Part shown: positions 33,389-42,319 of the stretch, in pieces
Position numbering within the stretch: the first letter of the stretch is position 1
Layout of the letters: each line of letters opens with the position of its first letter
Assembly: GCA_021779835.1 (NCBI GenBank)
Contig: JAJXZX010000001.1
Location: 1 to 64,000, forward strand
DNA length: 64,000 nt
Direction of reading: 5' to 3'
Origin: Pseudomonadota bacterium
GTDB taxonomy: Bacteria; Pseudomonadota; Alphaproteobacteria; Rhodobacterales; Rhodobacteraceae
Program-made: the position numbers and the translations under genes
The notes under the pieces: model-generated
What the model was told of the DNA's origin: nothing
The model's database searches: none
What the model saw: only the letters and a program-made list of their open reading frames with translations

Positions 33389-33694
33389 CCGGCAATCGCC
33401 GGGGGTAGGGACTATCACAAGGGAATGGTAGTGAATTGACGGGGGGCTATCAACAGGCACGGCCCACGGCGATTTAGTGTCATATTGATAATGTAGTCGC
33501 GCGCAGGATGGCAGGACAATGCCGGGCGGGAAGACCCGGCCATCCACGCACCCTATACAGACGGGCATTTCCCCTGTATGAGGCGCGATCAGGCTCCGTA
33601 TATTCCGGGATGCTGGGCGAGGAGGCCTGGGCATGAAGGGGAATTGGCGCCATTCATCGGGCGCCGGATTGCCCCTTTTCTGGAAGTTGACCAA
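33389..33694 (+). other. Probable structured 5' leader of the DEAD-box helicase gene
   Basis: About 305 bases between the divergent winged-helix gene and the helicase. Two hairpins are visible: GCCGGG...CCCGGC (33521-33540) and a bulged stem ATACAG...CTGTAT (33554-33578) enclosing GGG/CCC. The in-frame upstream extension of the helicase frame shows no homology. Long structured leaders are known for cold-shock RNA helicase mRNAs; whether this one is transcribed is unproven. No clear promoter was found. Confidence 0.4.
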
Positions 33695-36055
33695 ATGACT
33701 GATTATTCGGGCATCGTGGCGCCATTGGCGTCCGCCATTGCCAAACGTGGCTATACCGAGCTGACCCCCGTGCAGCGCGCTGTGCTGGATGACAAGCTGA
33801 ACGGCGCCGATGCGCTGGTTTCGGCGCAGACCGGGTCGGGCAAGACCGTGGCCTTTGGTCTGGCGATTGCGCCGACGCTGTTGGGCGAGGCCGACCGCTT
33901 TCTGTTCGCCGATACGCCGCTGGCGCTGGTGGTGACGCCAACGCGCGAGCTGGCGTTGCAGGTGAAGCGCGAGCTGGATTGGCTTTATGCCGAGACCGGG
34001 GCGCAGGTTGCCTCTTGCGTCGGTGGCATGGATTACCGCACCGAGAAGCGCGCGCTGGAACGTGGTGCGCATATCGTGGTCGGCACGCCGGGGCGGCTGA
34101 AGGACCATATCGAGCGCAACTCGCTTGACCTGTCGAATATCCGCGCCGTGGTGCTGGATGAGGCGGATGAGATGCTGGACATGGGCTTCAGCGAGGATCT
34201 GGAGTTCATCCTGTCCAAGTCGCCGGAAAGCCGCCGCACCTTGATGTTTTCGGCCACCGTGCCGCGCGAGATTGCGACGCTGGCGAAGAAATACCAGCGT
34301 GATGCGGTGCGGATTCAGACCGCATCGGACACCAAGCAACATGTGGATATTGAATATCGCGCGCTGAGCGTGGCACCCTATGACCGCGAGAACGCGATTA
34401 TCAACGTGCTGCGCTTCTATGAGGCGAAAACCGCGCTGGTGTTCTGCACGACGCGGGCGGCGGTGAACCACCTGATGGGACGTTTCCAGAACCGCGGGTT
34501 TGCCGTGGTGGCACTGTCGGGAGAGTTCAGCCAGACCGAGCGGACCCATGCGCTGCAAGCGATGCGCGACGGGCGGGCACGGGTGTGTATTGCCACCGAC
34601 GTGGCGGCGCGCGGCATCGACCTTCCGGGGTTGGAGCTGGTTATTCACGCCGATCTGCCGACCAACTCGGAAACACTGTTGCACCGTTCGGGCCGCACGG
34701 GGCGCGCGGGGAACAAGGGGGTTTCGGCGCTGATCGTGACGCCGAAGGATTTCAAGAAGGCGCAGCGGCTGTTGCAGGGCGCGCGATTGACCGCGACATG
34801 GGATAATGCGCCGACCGCCGATCAGGTGAACGCCAAGGATGACGAGCGGCTGCTGGACGCTCCGGTTCTGGGCGACGCGATCGAGTCGGGCGAGATGCCG
34901 ATGATCGAGTCGCTGATCGGGCGCTATGGTGCAGAGACCGTCGCGGCGGGATTTGTGCGGTTGTGGCGCGCCGGACGCTCGGCCCCGGAAGAACTGCACG
35001 CGGCGCCCTCGGGTGCGCCGGCGGAAGTGGTGCGGCGTCCGCGCGATGAGTTTGGCGATTCGACCTGGTTCTCGATCTCGGTCGGGCGCACCGGGCGGGC
35101 CGAGGCGCGGTGGCTGTTGCCGAAGCTGTGCGATCAGGGCCAGATCACCAAGAACGAAATCGGCGCGATCCGCGTGCAGGAAGACGTGACCTATGTGCAG
35201 ATCGCGGCGCAGGCGACGGCAGGGTTCGTGAACGCTTTGGGTGCCGAGATGGCGCTGGAGGCGGGCGTTGTGCTGACGCGGTTGGCGGCAGAGCCGACGC
35301 TGGCGCGGCCAGAGCGGAAGCCCTATGGCGAGAAGCCGGAGCGTAAGCCCTATGCGGAGCGGGAAGAGCGCAAACCTTATGCGGCGCGCGCCGAGACCGT
35401 GGTAGAGCAGCCGGTGGCAGAGCCGGTTGAGGCCAAGGTCTATGCCGCCCCTGCCGAGCCGGTGAAGAAGGCCTATGTGGCCCCGGCGGAAGTGTCGATC
35501 GACGGCAAGAAGGCCTATCGCGCCAGCAAATACGAGAACCGCGAGCCGTTCAAACCGGCGCGCCGGATTGGCGTGAAACCGGCACGGCGCGAGGATGGTC
35601 CCGAAGGGTCTGAGGGCGCGGCGCGGGTGTCGAGCGGGTATAAGGGCAAGACGCCCTATGCGAAGGCTGGCGATGCAAAGCCCTTTGTGAAGAGCGAGGG
35701 CAAGCCCTATGCGCGTAAGGACGACGCGAAGCCTTATGCGAAACCTGCGGGGAACGGCGACGCGAAGCCCTATGGCAAGCCTGCGGGCAAGGCGCCCTAT
35801 AAGGGCGGCGAGGGCAAGGGCGCGGGCAAGCCGTGGGAAGGCCGCGCCGAGCGGTCTGGCGATGCGCGTCCCGCGAGCAAGCCGTATGCGGGCAAACCGG
35901 GCGGCTCGTTTGGTGATGCCAAACCGGCGGGCAAGGGGTTTGCCAGCAAGACCGGCAGCTTTGCCGGAAAGGGTGCCGCCAAACCGGCGAAACCGGCGTT
36001 CAACGCGGCGGATACCTCGCAACGGATGAAACCGCGCACCAAGCCGAAGGCCTGA
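33695..36055 (+). CDS. DEAD-box ATP-dependent RNA helicase with DbpA-type RNA-binding domain and KPY-rich tail
   Basis: 786 residues. The Q motif is GYTELTPVQ (Gln27); motif I AQTGSGKT (44-51); DEAD at 155-158 in VVLDEADEMLDMGF; motif III SATVP; motif V ATDVAARGIDLP; motif VI HRSGRTGRAG. A DbpA/CsdA-type RNA-binding domain follows at ~455-520 (WFSISVGRTGRAEARWLLPKL...). The last ~250 residues are low-complexity, basic, rich in Lys-Pro-Tyr/Phe units (ERKPYGEKPERKPYAER, DAKPYAKPAG). The core matches CsdA/DeaD-type helicases that unwind structured RNA in ribosome assembly and cold response. It interrupts what is otherwise a minus-strand envelope gene series, and ends with a strong terminator. 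Confidence 0.95.
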   Translation: MTDYSGIVAPLASAIAKRGYTELTPVQRAVLDDKLNGADALVSAQTGSGKTVAFGLAIAPTLLGEADRFLFADTPLALVVTPTRELALQVKRELDWLYAETGAQVASCVGGMDYRTEKRALERGAHIVVGTPGRLKDHIERNSLDLSNIRAVVLDEADEMLDMGFSEDLEFILSKSPESRRTLMFSATVPREIATLAKKYQRDAVRIQTASDTKQHVDIEYRALSVAPYDRENAIINVLRFYEAKTALVFCTTRAAVNHLMGRFQNRGFAVVALSGEFSQTERTHALQAMRDGRARVCIATDVAARGIDLPGLELVIHADLPTNSETLLHRSGRTGRAGNKGVSALIVTPKDFKKAQRLLQGARLTATWDNAPTADQVNAKDDERLLDAPVLGDAIESGEMPMIESLIGRYGAETVAAGFVRLWRAGRSAPEELHAAPSGAPAEVVRRPRDEFGDSTWFSISVGRTGRAEARWLLPKLCDQGQITKNEIGAIRVQEDVTYVQIAAQATAGFVNALGAEMALEAGVVLTRLAAEPTLARPERKPYGEKPERKPYAEREERKPYAARAETVVEQPVAEPVEAKVYAAPAEPVKKAYVAPAEVSIDGKKAYRASKYENREPFKPARRIGVKPARREDGPEGSEGAARVSSGYKGKTPYAKAGDAKPFVKSEGKPYARKDDAKPYAKPAGNGDAKPYGKPAGKAPYKGGEGKGAGKPWEGRAERSGDARPASKPYAGKPGGSFGDAKPAGKGFASKTGSFAGKGAAKPAKPAFNAADTSQRMKPRTKPKA

Positions 36056-36096
36056 GAGCAGCGCGGCCAGGCCTGGGGCACCAGCAAGATTTCCAA

Positions 36097-36129
36097 AACG
36101 GGCGTGGCGAAGGCTGCGCCCGTTTTTTT
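36097..36129 (+). terminator. Rho-independent terminator after the DEAD-box helicase gene
   Basis: AACGGGCG (36097-36104) pairs with CGCCCGTT (36117-36124), with a 12-base loop and a run of T to 36129. It lies 41 bases after the helicase stop and just before the convergent IMPase stop. Confidence 0.9.
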
Positions 36130-36135
36130 CATCGC

Positions 36136-36918
36136 CTAGGGGATGGGTTTCAGCCGGTCCACAAGATCTTGGTGCAGCGTGGCGGGCGCGGCGAGGACGC
36201 CACCGGCCAGCGGAGGGAGCTGATTATAGCGGATCGGCGCGCCACGCCGGTCGGTGACCATGGCCCCCGCGGCGCGGGCGATCAGGTCGCCGGCGGCGAT
36301 GTCCCACTCCCACGCGTCGCGGAGCGTGATCATCGCGTCAAAGGTTCCGTCAGCGACAAGGCAAAGCCGCAGGGCGAGCGAGGTGCGGAACGCGCGTTTG
36401 ACCTCTGGCACGCCGCCGGGCCAGTATTCGGGCTTGAGCGCCGCCGCGTTGGACAGGACGGTGGCGCCGGTGACGTCTTGCCGGGCGCTGGGGCGGATCG
36501 GGGCGCCGTTGAGCAAGGCGGGGCCGTCTTGGGTTGCGGTGTAAAGGCGGTTCAGCGCGGGGCAGTAAACCACGGCGGCGGTGATGATGCCATGCTCGGC
36601 GATGGCGAGGGAATGGGCGAAGCCTTCCTCGCCCGCGATGAAGGCGCGGGTGCCGTCGATCGGGTCGATGATGAAGGTGCGCGGTGCGTCGAGGCGGGCG
36701 GCGGTATCTTCGGTTTCCTCGGACAGCCAGCCATAGTCGGGGCGCGCGCCGCACAGCGTGGCGGCCAGCATCCGGTCAACCGCGAGGTCGGCCTCTGTCA
36801 CCGGGCCTGCGCCTTCAGGTTTCTCCCATGTCTCGGGGGTGCGCTGCCAGAAGCGCATCGCGATGCGGCCTGCCTCGTGTGCGGCCTCGGTCAGAAGCGC
36901 GAGGTCATTCGCCGGCAA
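36136..36918 (-). CDS. Inositol monophosphatase/CysQ family phosphatase
   Basis: 260 residues from a TTG at 36918 that overlaps the end of the pmbA gene by 14 bases, with GAGGGG about nine bases upstream. The in-frame ATG at 36978 lies deep inside pmbA. The metal-binding motifs of the family are all present: WLSEETEDT (Glu-Glu), FIIDPIDGTRAF (DPIDGT), and WEWDIAAGDLI (WDxAAG). FIAGEEGFAHSLAIAE resembles CysQ-type 3'(2'),5'-bisphosphate nucleotidases, so the substrate could be PAP, inositol phosphate or another sugar phosphate. Homologues usually lie right upstream of DUF4170-KdtA-like-lpxK; here the helicase and winged-helix genes separate them. Confidence 0.85.
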   Translation of the reverse strand: MPANDLALLTEAAHEAGRIAMRFWQRTPETWEKPEGAGPVTEADLAVDRMLAATLCGARPDYGWLSEETEDTAARLDAPRTFIIDPIDGTRAFIAGEEGFAHSLAIAEHGIITAAVVYCPALNRLYTATQDGPALLNGAPIRPSARQDVTGATVLSNAAALKPEYWPGGVPEVKRAFRTSLALRLCLVADGTFDAMITLRDAWEWDIAAGDLIARAAGAMVTDRRGAPIRYNQLPPLAGGVLAAPATLHQDLVDRLKPIP

Positions 36919-38251
36919 GGGTGAGCCCCTCGACCAGCAGCGAGGGAACCACGGTGCCAAGGTAGAGGCGCGCGTCATTGGCGGGGGTGAGGCGCATCAG
37001 CATGTCGCGCAGGTTGCCCGCAACGGTGCATTCATTGACCGGATAGGCGATGGCGCCGTTTTCGACCCAGAAGCCGGAGGCGCCGCGCGAATAATCGCCG
37101 GTGGTGGCGTTGATGGAGGAGCCGATCATCGAGGTGATAAGAAGGCCGGTGCCCATCTCGCGGATCAGGTCGTCGCGCGAGTGGGTGCCCTGCGTTAGCG
37201 CCATGTTGGAGGCGGCGGGTGAGGGCGGCGACGAGGTGCCGCGCGTGGCGTTGCCGGTGCTGGTCAGGCCAAGTTTGCGGGCGGTGGCGAGGTCGAGCGT
37301 CCAGCCGGTGAGGATGCCATTAGCCACGATGTCGCGCGTGCGGCTGGGCAGACCCTCAGCATCAAACGGGCGCGAGGCGCTGGCGCGGGGGCGCAGCGGG
37401 TTTTCGGTGAGGGTGAGGCCCGACGGCAGAACCTGTTCACCCATCGCATCGCGCAGCCAGCTTGCGCCGCGCGCGATGGCGCTGCCGTTGATGGCGGAGA
37501 GCAGGTGGCCGATCAGCGAGGCGGCGACGCGTTCGTCATAAAGCACGGGGTAGGCGCCGGTTTTCGGCTTGCGCGCGCCTGCACGGGCAAGGGTGCGCTC
37601 GGCGGCGGTGCGGCCAATGGTTTCGGGGTCGAACAGGTCGGCCTGAAAGGTGCGGCTGTCGCCGTAGCCGTCGCGCTCCATCCCGGTGCCGGTGCCGGTG
37701 ATCGCGACGCAGGAGAGCGCGCGCGAGGTGCGGGTATAGCCGCCGGAAAAGCCGTTGCTGGCGGCAAGGTGGATGTTGCGGCGGCCATAGCCCGCGCCCG
37801 CGCTTTCCACCTGCGAGATGCCGGCGATGGCAAGGGCCGCGGCCTCTGCCCGGCGGGCGTCTTCTTGCAGGGCGGCGGCGGAGGGCTCCGGGGTTTCGTC
37901 GGCCAGTTCCAGCGTGGCCAGATCCCAGCTTTGCGTCAGTTGCGAGGGATCGGCGAGGCCGATGGTGGGGTCTTCTGGGGCCTCGCGCGCCATGGCCACG
38001 GCGCGTTCCGCCATCGCGGCAAGCGTCTCGGGCCGGGTGTCGGAAGATGACACGCAGGCCTGCCGCTGGCCAATCAGGACGCGCAGGCCGATGTCAATCC
38101 CTTCAGATCGCTCTGCCTGCTCCAGCCGCCCTTGCCGCACGTCGATAGAGACCGAGGTGCCATCAACCGCGATTGCATCGGCCGCATCGGCGCCTGCCTT
38201 GGCAGCGGCGGACAGCAGGGCTTGGGTCAGGGCTTCGAGGGTGCTGGTCAT
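36905..38251 (-). CDS. pmbA: PmbA/TldE-family metalloprotease homologue
   Basis: 448 residues from ATG 38251, which has GGAAGG seven bases upstream; the frame is open further up without homology. Family features are the N-terminal VDGTSVSIDVRQGRLEQAERSEG, LRVLIGQRQACVSSSDT, YPVLYDERVAASLIGHLLSAI, and the C-terminal RDIVANGILTGWTLDLATARKLG ... GLLITSMIGSSINATTGDYSRGASGFWVENG. The HExxxH zinc motif of TldD is absent, as expected for the PmbA/TldE partner. TldD/PmbA heterodimers digest small peptides and mature certain modified peptides or act on gyrase poisons. No tldD lies in the window. It is translationally linked with the IMPase-family gene. Confidence 0.93.
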   Translation of the reverse strand: MTSTLEALTQALLSAAAKAGADAADAIAVDGTSVSIDVRQGRLEQAERSEGIDIGLRVLIGQRQACVSSSDTRPETLAAMAERAVAMAREAPEDPTIGLADPSQLTQSWDLATLELADETPEPSAAALQEDARRAEAAALAIAGISQVESAGAGYGRRNIHLAASNGFSGGYTRTSRALSCVAITGTGTGMERDGYGDSRTFQADLFDPETIGRTAAERTLARAGARKPKTGAYPVLYDERVAASLIGHLLSAINGSAIARGASWLRDAMGEQVLPSGLTLTENPLRPRASASRPFDAEGLPSRTRDIVANGILTGWTLDLATARKLGLTSTGNATRGTSSPPSPAASNMALTQGTHSRDDLIREMGTGLLITSMIGSSINATTGDYSRGASGFWVENGAIAYPVNECTVAGNLRDMLMRLTPANDARLYLGTVVPSLLVEGLTLAGE

Positions 38252-38348
38252 GGGCGGGCCTTCCATCAACGGTCCCAACGGAGGTAGTGGCCAATCGCGC
38301 CGCGTGCAAGCGCGGGCGGTGACAGCGGTGCGGATTTGCGCGGGGCGA

Positions 38349-39836
38349 CTACTTGATTTGCTGACCGTTGGCGAAGATCGAGCCATCGGGCTTGATCGCG
38401 ATATGCGAGGTCAGCCCGTCCGGCTGATCTCCGACACGGGTCAGCATGGCAAGCATGAGGAGCGCAAGCTGCATACCCCTGGGTGGCACAAGGCCCATCT
38501 TGGCAAGGCTGTCGAGCAGTTGGTTCGCGCCGCTTGCCTTGGCGTCATAGGTGCCGGAGGTCGCGGGAAGATTGGGCGCGATGTCGGGGCCGGTCACGTC
38601 AAAGGCAAAGCTGCCGGTGCTGGTATAGGCAAGGCCCGCGCCGGACAGATCAAGATGGTTCACCGTCAATTGGTCGATCTTGCCGACCGGCGCCTTTTGG
38701 TTGATCGGCACGTTTGAGACGCCTTGGTCAAGGTGCGCCTTTCCGGTGAGGTCTATGTCGGCGGAAATCGCGTCATGCGGCAGGTCGCCGTGCGGGTCGA
38801 GCCGCGCCCACAGCGCGTCATCCAACGTGAGGCCCGCAAGGTGGAAGCTAACGGCAACGTCGCTGTCGGTGGGGGAGGCCAGCAGGGGCATGACGATATT
38901 GGCGGACAGCGACGGAACCTTGATGGTGACCGGGCCGGGCAGATGCGGAACCCCGGTCATGGTCTGGATGTAGTCGGTGGCGCGGGTCGAGGCCTGCAAC
39001 CCGTCGGCATTGATCTTGGTGGCGATGGTTAGGGGGCCGGACTGTGTGGCGTTCGACTGCGCGATGCCATTGCGCGTAGTGGTGCTGGTCGAGGTGGAGC
39101 GGCCGCTGGTCACGTCCATCGCCATGACAAGACCCTTTTGCAGCGCCACGCCGAGGTCTTTGTCGGGGGCGCTGGGCAGCACCAGTTGGAAATGCGTGGT
39201 GCCATTCGCGCCATGGTAGTCACCCTTTGTGGTGCGGTTTGGCATGGTGTTGGTGTAGATCACCTGAGACGAGCCGGAGGTGCCATCGCTGACCCAACTG
39301 CGCGTGCCATTGGCCGAGGTTTGCACGGAGGTGGTGGAGGTCAGCGCAGTCAGCGCCTCGGTTCCGGTCAGCGCGAAGAACGGCGATTTGGCGTTCAGCG
39401 TGAGGATCGCCGTCTCGGCGGTGGCGATATAGGTGATAGCGCCCGGCGTGCCGCTGGCGGTGAGGGTTTGGCCGGTCTGGTCAAGCCGCAGGGTGACGTC
39501 TGCCATGGGCGCGCTGACGCCGCTTATCGTGAGGGTCGCGGGGATGGTCTTCGGCAGGGTGATGGCAACGGTGCCGTTGCCTGCGTCGGCGAAATCGACC
39601 TCGTCCAGTTTGACGCTGAGATCGATCTTGGTGCTCTTGACGCCGAGGGCGATGCCCTTGACCACGATTTTGCCGCCAATTGTGGCCTGTGTGGCGAAGG
39701 TGAAGCTGGCGTTGGGGGCAGTGAAGGCGGATTTCCAGCTGTCGAACGCCTGTTGCGGCGTGAGATCGGCGAGGGCCGGGGTGCCGAGCAGCATCGGCAA
39801 ACACAGCGCGGGAACGAAGCGGCTGGAAACGCGCAT
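38349..39836 (-). CDS. DUF2125 family periplasmic protein, copy 2
   Basis: 495 residues with a Sec signal peptide (cleavage likely after residue 23, TPALA/DLTPQQAF). The rest is a long beta-rich domain with many amphipathic strands and no membrane anchor. The C-terminal block GLVPPRGMQLALLMLAMLTRVG ... HIAIKPDGSIFANGQQIK closely parallels the adjacent paralogue and is the DUF2125 hallmark. The family is alphaproteobacterial, exported, of unknown function. Compared with copy 1 it has a Ser/Thr-rich insertion (STSTSTTTRNG). It lies 96 bases downstream of copy 1 on the same strand, and 97 bases upstream of pmbA. Confidence 0.85.
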   Translation of the reverse strand: MRVSSRFVPALCLPMLLGTPALADLTPQQAFDSWKSAFTAPNASFTFATQATIGGKIVVKGIALGVKSTKIDLSVKLDEVDFADAGNGTVAITLPKTIPATLTISGVSAPMADVTLRLDQTGQTLTASGTPGAITYIATAETAILTLNAKSPFFALTGTEALTALTSTTSVQTSANGTRSWVSDGTSGSSQVIYTNTMPNRTTKGDYHGANGTTHFQLVLPSAPDKDLGVALQKGLVMAMDVTSGRSTSTSTTTRNGIAQSNATQSGPLTIATKINADGLQASTRATDYIQTMTGVPHLPGPVTIKVPSLSANIVMPLLASPTDSDVAVSFHLAGLTLDDALWARLDPHGDLPHDAISADIDLTGKAHLDQGVSNVPINQKAPVGKIDQLTVNHLDLSGAGLAYTSTGSFAFDVTGPDIAPNLPATSGTYDAKASGANQLLDSLAKMGLVPPRGMQLALLMLAMLTRVGDQPDGLTSHIAIKPDGSIFANGQQIK

Positions 39837-39932
39837 CAGGATACTTTCACAAACAACCGACCTTCGACGAGGCGTCGGGGTAACAAGGCCGAAGGGTGCC
39901 GCCCGGAACCGCAGTTCGGGGCGGCACGGCGA

Positions 39933-41447
39933 TTATTGGATGCGCTGGCCGTTGGCGAGGATCGAGCCGTCCTTGTTGAACTCGATCTTGGAGGTCAGCG
40001 TGTCGGTGCCCTCGCCCGGTTTGGCGAACATCGCCAGCATCATGCGGAAGCCCATCGCCTGATCCTTGGGAAGCAAGCCCATCGCGATGAACTTGTCGAT
40101 CAGCCCGTTGCCACCGACCAGCTTGAGGTCAACCGAGCCCGAGGGGACCGGCACCGCGGAGGTGTTGTCGAAGGTGACCGCACCGGTGCCGGAGAGATCC
40201 GCGCCAACCGCGGCGACTTTCAACTGGTTCAGCGTCACCGACTGAATTTCGCCCGGTTTGGCCGGCGGCTTGGCCATTTTCGCCGCATCGAACAGGTCGA
40301 ACAGCCAGTTCCCCTTGCCCGACAGATCGACGATCAGCGTCGCCGGGTCACGCGGCAGCGCCTTGGTGGGGTCGATCATCGCCCAGACTTCGTCGTTCAC
40401 CGAAAGACCGTCGAGTTTGGTCATCAGCGCCAAGTCCTGCGGGGTGTCGGATTTGGCGATCGGCATCGTGAGGTTGAACGCGGATTCGGCAAGCTTCATG
40501 TCGATCGAGGGGACGGGCAGCTTGTCGTCCTTGATGTTGAGGGCGATGCCTTTGGAGTCCACCCCGTATTGCAGGTGGGATTTGTCCATCGAAACGGTCA
40601 GTTCCGTCGAATCCGACGACGAGGTCATTGCGGAAGTCTTGTCATCTTGCTTGAAATTCGCGGAAAAGCTGGAGGGGCCGGTGGTCAGTTTGCCGTTCGA
40701 GGTAAAGCCCGCCACAAGCATCGCGGCAAAGTCATCGGTCGCCTGGGTCACCGGAACCGTGCCCGAGCCACTATAGGCGACTTTGGCAAAGCTACCGGTC
40801 GCCTCAAAGCTGGCACCCTTGTTGCCGGTATCTTTGCCTTTGGCGACGAGTGCGATCGAATCGACCGTGCCCTCTTGCGTCATGGTGACGGATTGGTCGG
40901 CGGCGGTCTTCATTTCCTGTTTGGCGTTGAGGCCGGACAGCGTGACCGTCCCGTCCACCGGAATGTCTTCGCCTTTGACGGTCAGCCCGTCCAGCGCCAC
41001 GGCCACCTCGTTTGCCGCCGAGGTGTAGGTGATGTCATCTTCAGACCCGCTGGCGATGATCGACCCGCCATCTTGGGTTGCCTTCAGGCTGATGTCGGTG
41101 GTCTCGCCCTTTGCGGAGGTAATGCTTTCGTCGATGTTGATGGTGGAGGCGGCGGTGATCTTGACGGTGCCGTCCCCGAGATCGCGCAGGTCGATTTCGG
41201 CAATCGCCGCCTTCATGGAGACGTCGGCATTGGCGTTTTTCAATGCGAAAGTTGTGGTCACGTCCTTGAGCGTCGTCGTGTCACCGACCGTCTGTTTCGA
41301 ACCCGCGGTGATCGTCGCGCCATGGGCGGACGCGTAGCTTTGCCATTTGGTCCAGAGCTGATCTGACGTAACGGCGGCTTGCACCGATGTGCCGAGCAGA
41401 AGGCCCGCCAAAACTGTGCCCCCAAAATACAATTTCGACTGTCCCAT
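39933..41447 (-). CDS. DUF2125 family periplasmic protein, copy 1
   Basis: 504 residues, start MGQSKLYFGGTVLAGLLLG, with a Sec signal peptide probably cut after residue 24 (TSVQA/AVTSDQLW). The mature part shares with copy 2 the opening 'lTpqqaw..W', the repeated beta-strand architecture, and the end GLLPKDQAMGFRMMLAMFAKPG ... KIEFNKDGSILANGQRIQ. Function unknown; exported soluble beta-rich proteins of this kind may bind lipids or support the outer membrane, but that is a guess. The two copies make a tandem duplication, clearly diverged in sequence. A large open frame on the opposite strand is a GC-bias artefact. Confidence 0.87.
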   Translation of the reverse strand: MGQSKLYFGGTVLAGLLLGTSVQAAVTSDQLWTKWQSYASAHGATITAGSKQTVGDTTTLKDVTTTFALKNANADVSMKAAIAEIDLRDLGDGTVKITAASTINIDESITSAKGETTDISLKATQDGGSIIASGSEDDITYTSAANEVAVALDGLTVKGEDIPVDGTVTLSGLNAKQEMKTAADQSVTMTQEGTVDSIALVAKGKDTGNKGASFEATGSFAKVAYSGSGTVPVTQATDDFAAMLVAGFTSNGKLTTGPSSFSANFKQDDKTSAMTSSSDSTELTVSMDKSHLQYGVDSKGIALNIKDDKLPVPSIDMKLAESAFNLTMPIAKSDTPQDLALMTKLDGLSVNDEVWAMIDPTKALPRDPATLIVDLSGKGNWLFDLFDAAKMAKPPAKPGEIQSVTLNQLKVAAVGADLSGTGAVTFDNTSAVPVPSGSVDLKLVGGNGLIDKFIAMGLLPKDQAMGFRMMLAMFAKPGEGTDTLTSKIEFNKDGSILANGQRIQ

Positions 41448-41569
41448 AATGAACCTCTAACGTTGAAAATTTCCCGCCATAAGCATCCGGCTTGGCTGGT
41501 ATAACGTCAAGGGCTTCCACGGGGCGAATAGCGGCGGTAAATGTGGGAAACAGCACCGTGGAGGACAAC

Positions 41570-42319
41570 ATGTCAGGCATGAATGGAAAAGCCGTTATTA
41601 TCACCGGTGCAAGCCGTGGGATTGGGGCAGAAGCCGCGCGTCTTTTTGCGGCTGCGGGGGCGCGGGTGGCGCTTTTGGCGCGGAATCGTGCGGCGATTTC
41701 GGCCTTGGCGGCAGAGATCGGCGGAATGGCGCTGACATGTGATGTGGCGGATGCGGGGGCGGTCAGCGCGGCCTTTGCGGAGGCCGAGGCCAGCTATGGC
41801 CCGCTGGACGTGCTGATCAACAATGCAGGCGTGATTGATCCGATCGCGCGCATCAGCGATGCCGATCCCGAAGCTTGGGGCCGCGCTATCGACATCAACC
41901 TGAAGGGCGTGTTTCACGGTCTTCGCGCCGCGCTGCCGGGGATGATCGCGCGGCGGTCGGGCACCATCATCACGGTGAGTTCCGGCGCGGCGCATAACCC
42001 GCTGGAAGGGTGGAGCGCGTATTGCGCCGCCAAGGCGGGGGCGGCGATGTTGACGCGCGTTGCGCATCTGGAGGCGGGCGCGGCTGGCGTGCGGGTGATG
42101 GGGCTGTCGCCGGGAACCGTGGCGACCGAGATGCAGGTGAAAATCCGCGCCTCGGGGATCAATCCGGTCAGCCAGCTTCTGCCGACCGCGCATATCCCGG
42201 CGGATTGGCCGGCGAAGGCGTTGTTGTGGATGTGTTCAGCCGATGCGGATGAGTTCGTGGGCCACGAGGTCGCGCTGCGTGAAGAGCGTATCCGCAAGCG
42301 CGCCGGGCTGATTGCATGA
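41570..42319 (+). CDS. Short-chain dehydrogenase/reductase
   Basis: 249 residues from ATG 41570 with GAGGAC six bases upstream. The SDR fold is clear: cofactor motif TGASRGIGAEAARLF, structural motif NNAGV, and the catalytic residues Ser (ITVSSGAAHN) and YxxxK (SAYCAAKAG). The substrate is not evident. It overlaps by ATGA with an enoyl-CoA hydratase-like gene, which suggests a pathway on acyl-CoA thioesters or similar intermediates. An in-frame start at 41492 has no homologous extension. Confidence 0.92.
   Translation: MSGMNGKAVIITGASRGIGAEAARLFAAAGARVALLARNRAAISALAAEIGGMALTCDVADAGAVSAAFAEAEASYGPLDVLINNAGVIDPIARISDADPEAWGRAIDINLKGVFHGLRAALPGMIARRSGTIITVSSGAAHNPLEGWSAYCAAKAGAAMLTRVAHLEAGAAGVRVMGLSPGTVATEMQVKIRASGINPVSQLLPTAHIPADWPAKALLWMCSADADEFVGHEVALREERIRKRAGLIA

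Noticed and set aside
33389-36022. Very long minus-strand open frame opposite the DEAD-box helicase gene
   Set aside because: Its composition (Arg/His/Leu-rich, no domain) is the usual antisense shadow of a GC-rich gene with strong codon bias. Only its last ~100 codons, outside the helicase, look like a protein.
35300-36050. Repetitive DNA that might be mistaken for a CRISPR array or satellite
   Set aside because: The repeats are coding KPY-type units of irregular length and spacing in the helicase tail, without constant direct repeats or unique spacers.
39138-41366. 742-codon plus-strand open frame across both DUF2125 genes
   Set aside because: It crosses an intergenic gap and two signal-peptide genes, has no motif, and shows Gly/Arg/His-rich shadow composition.
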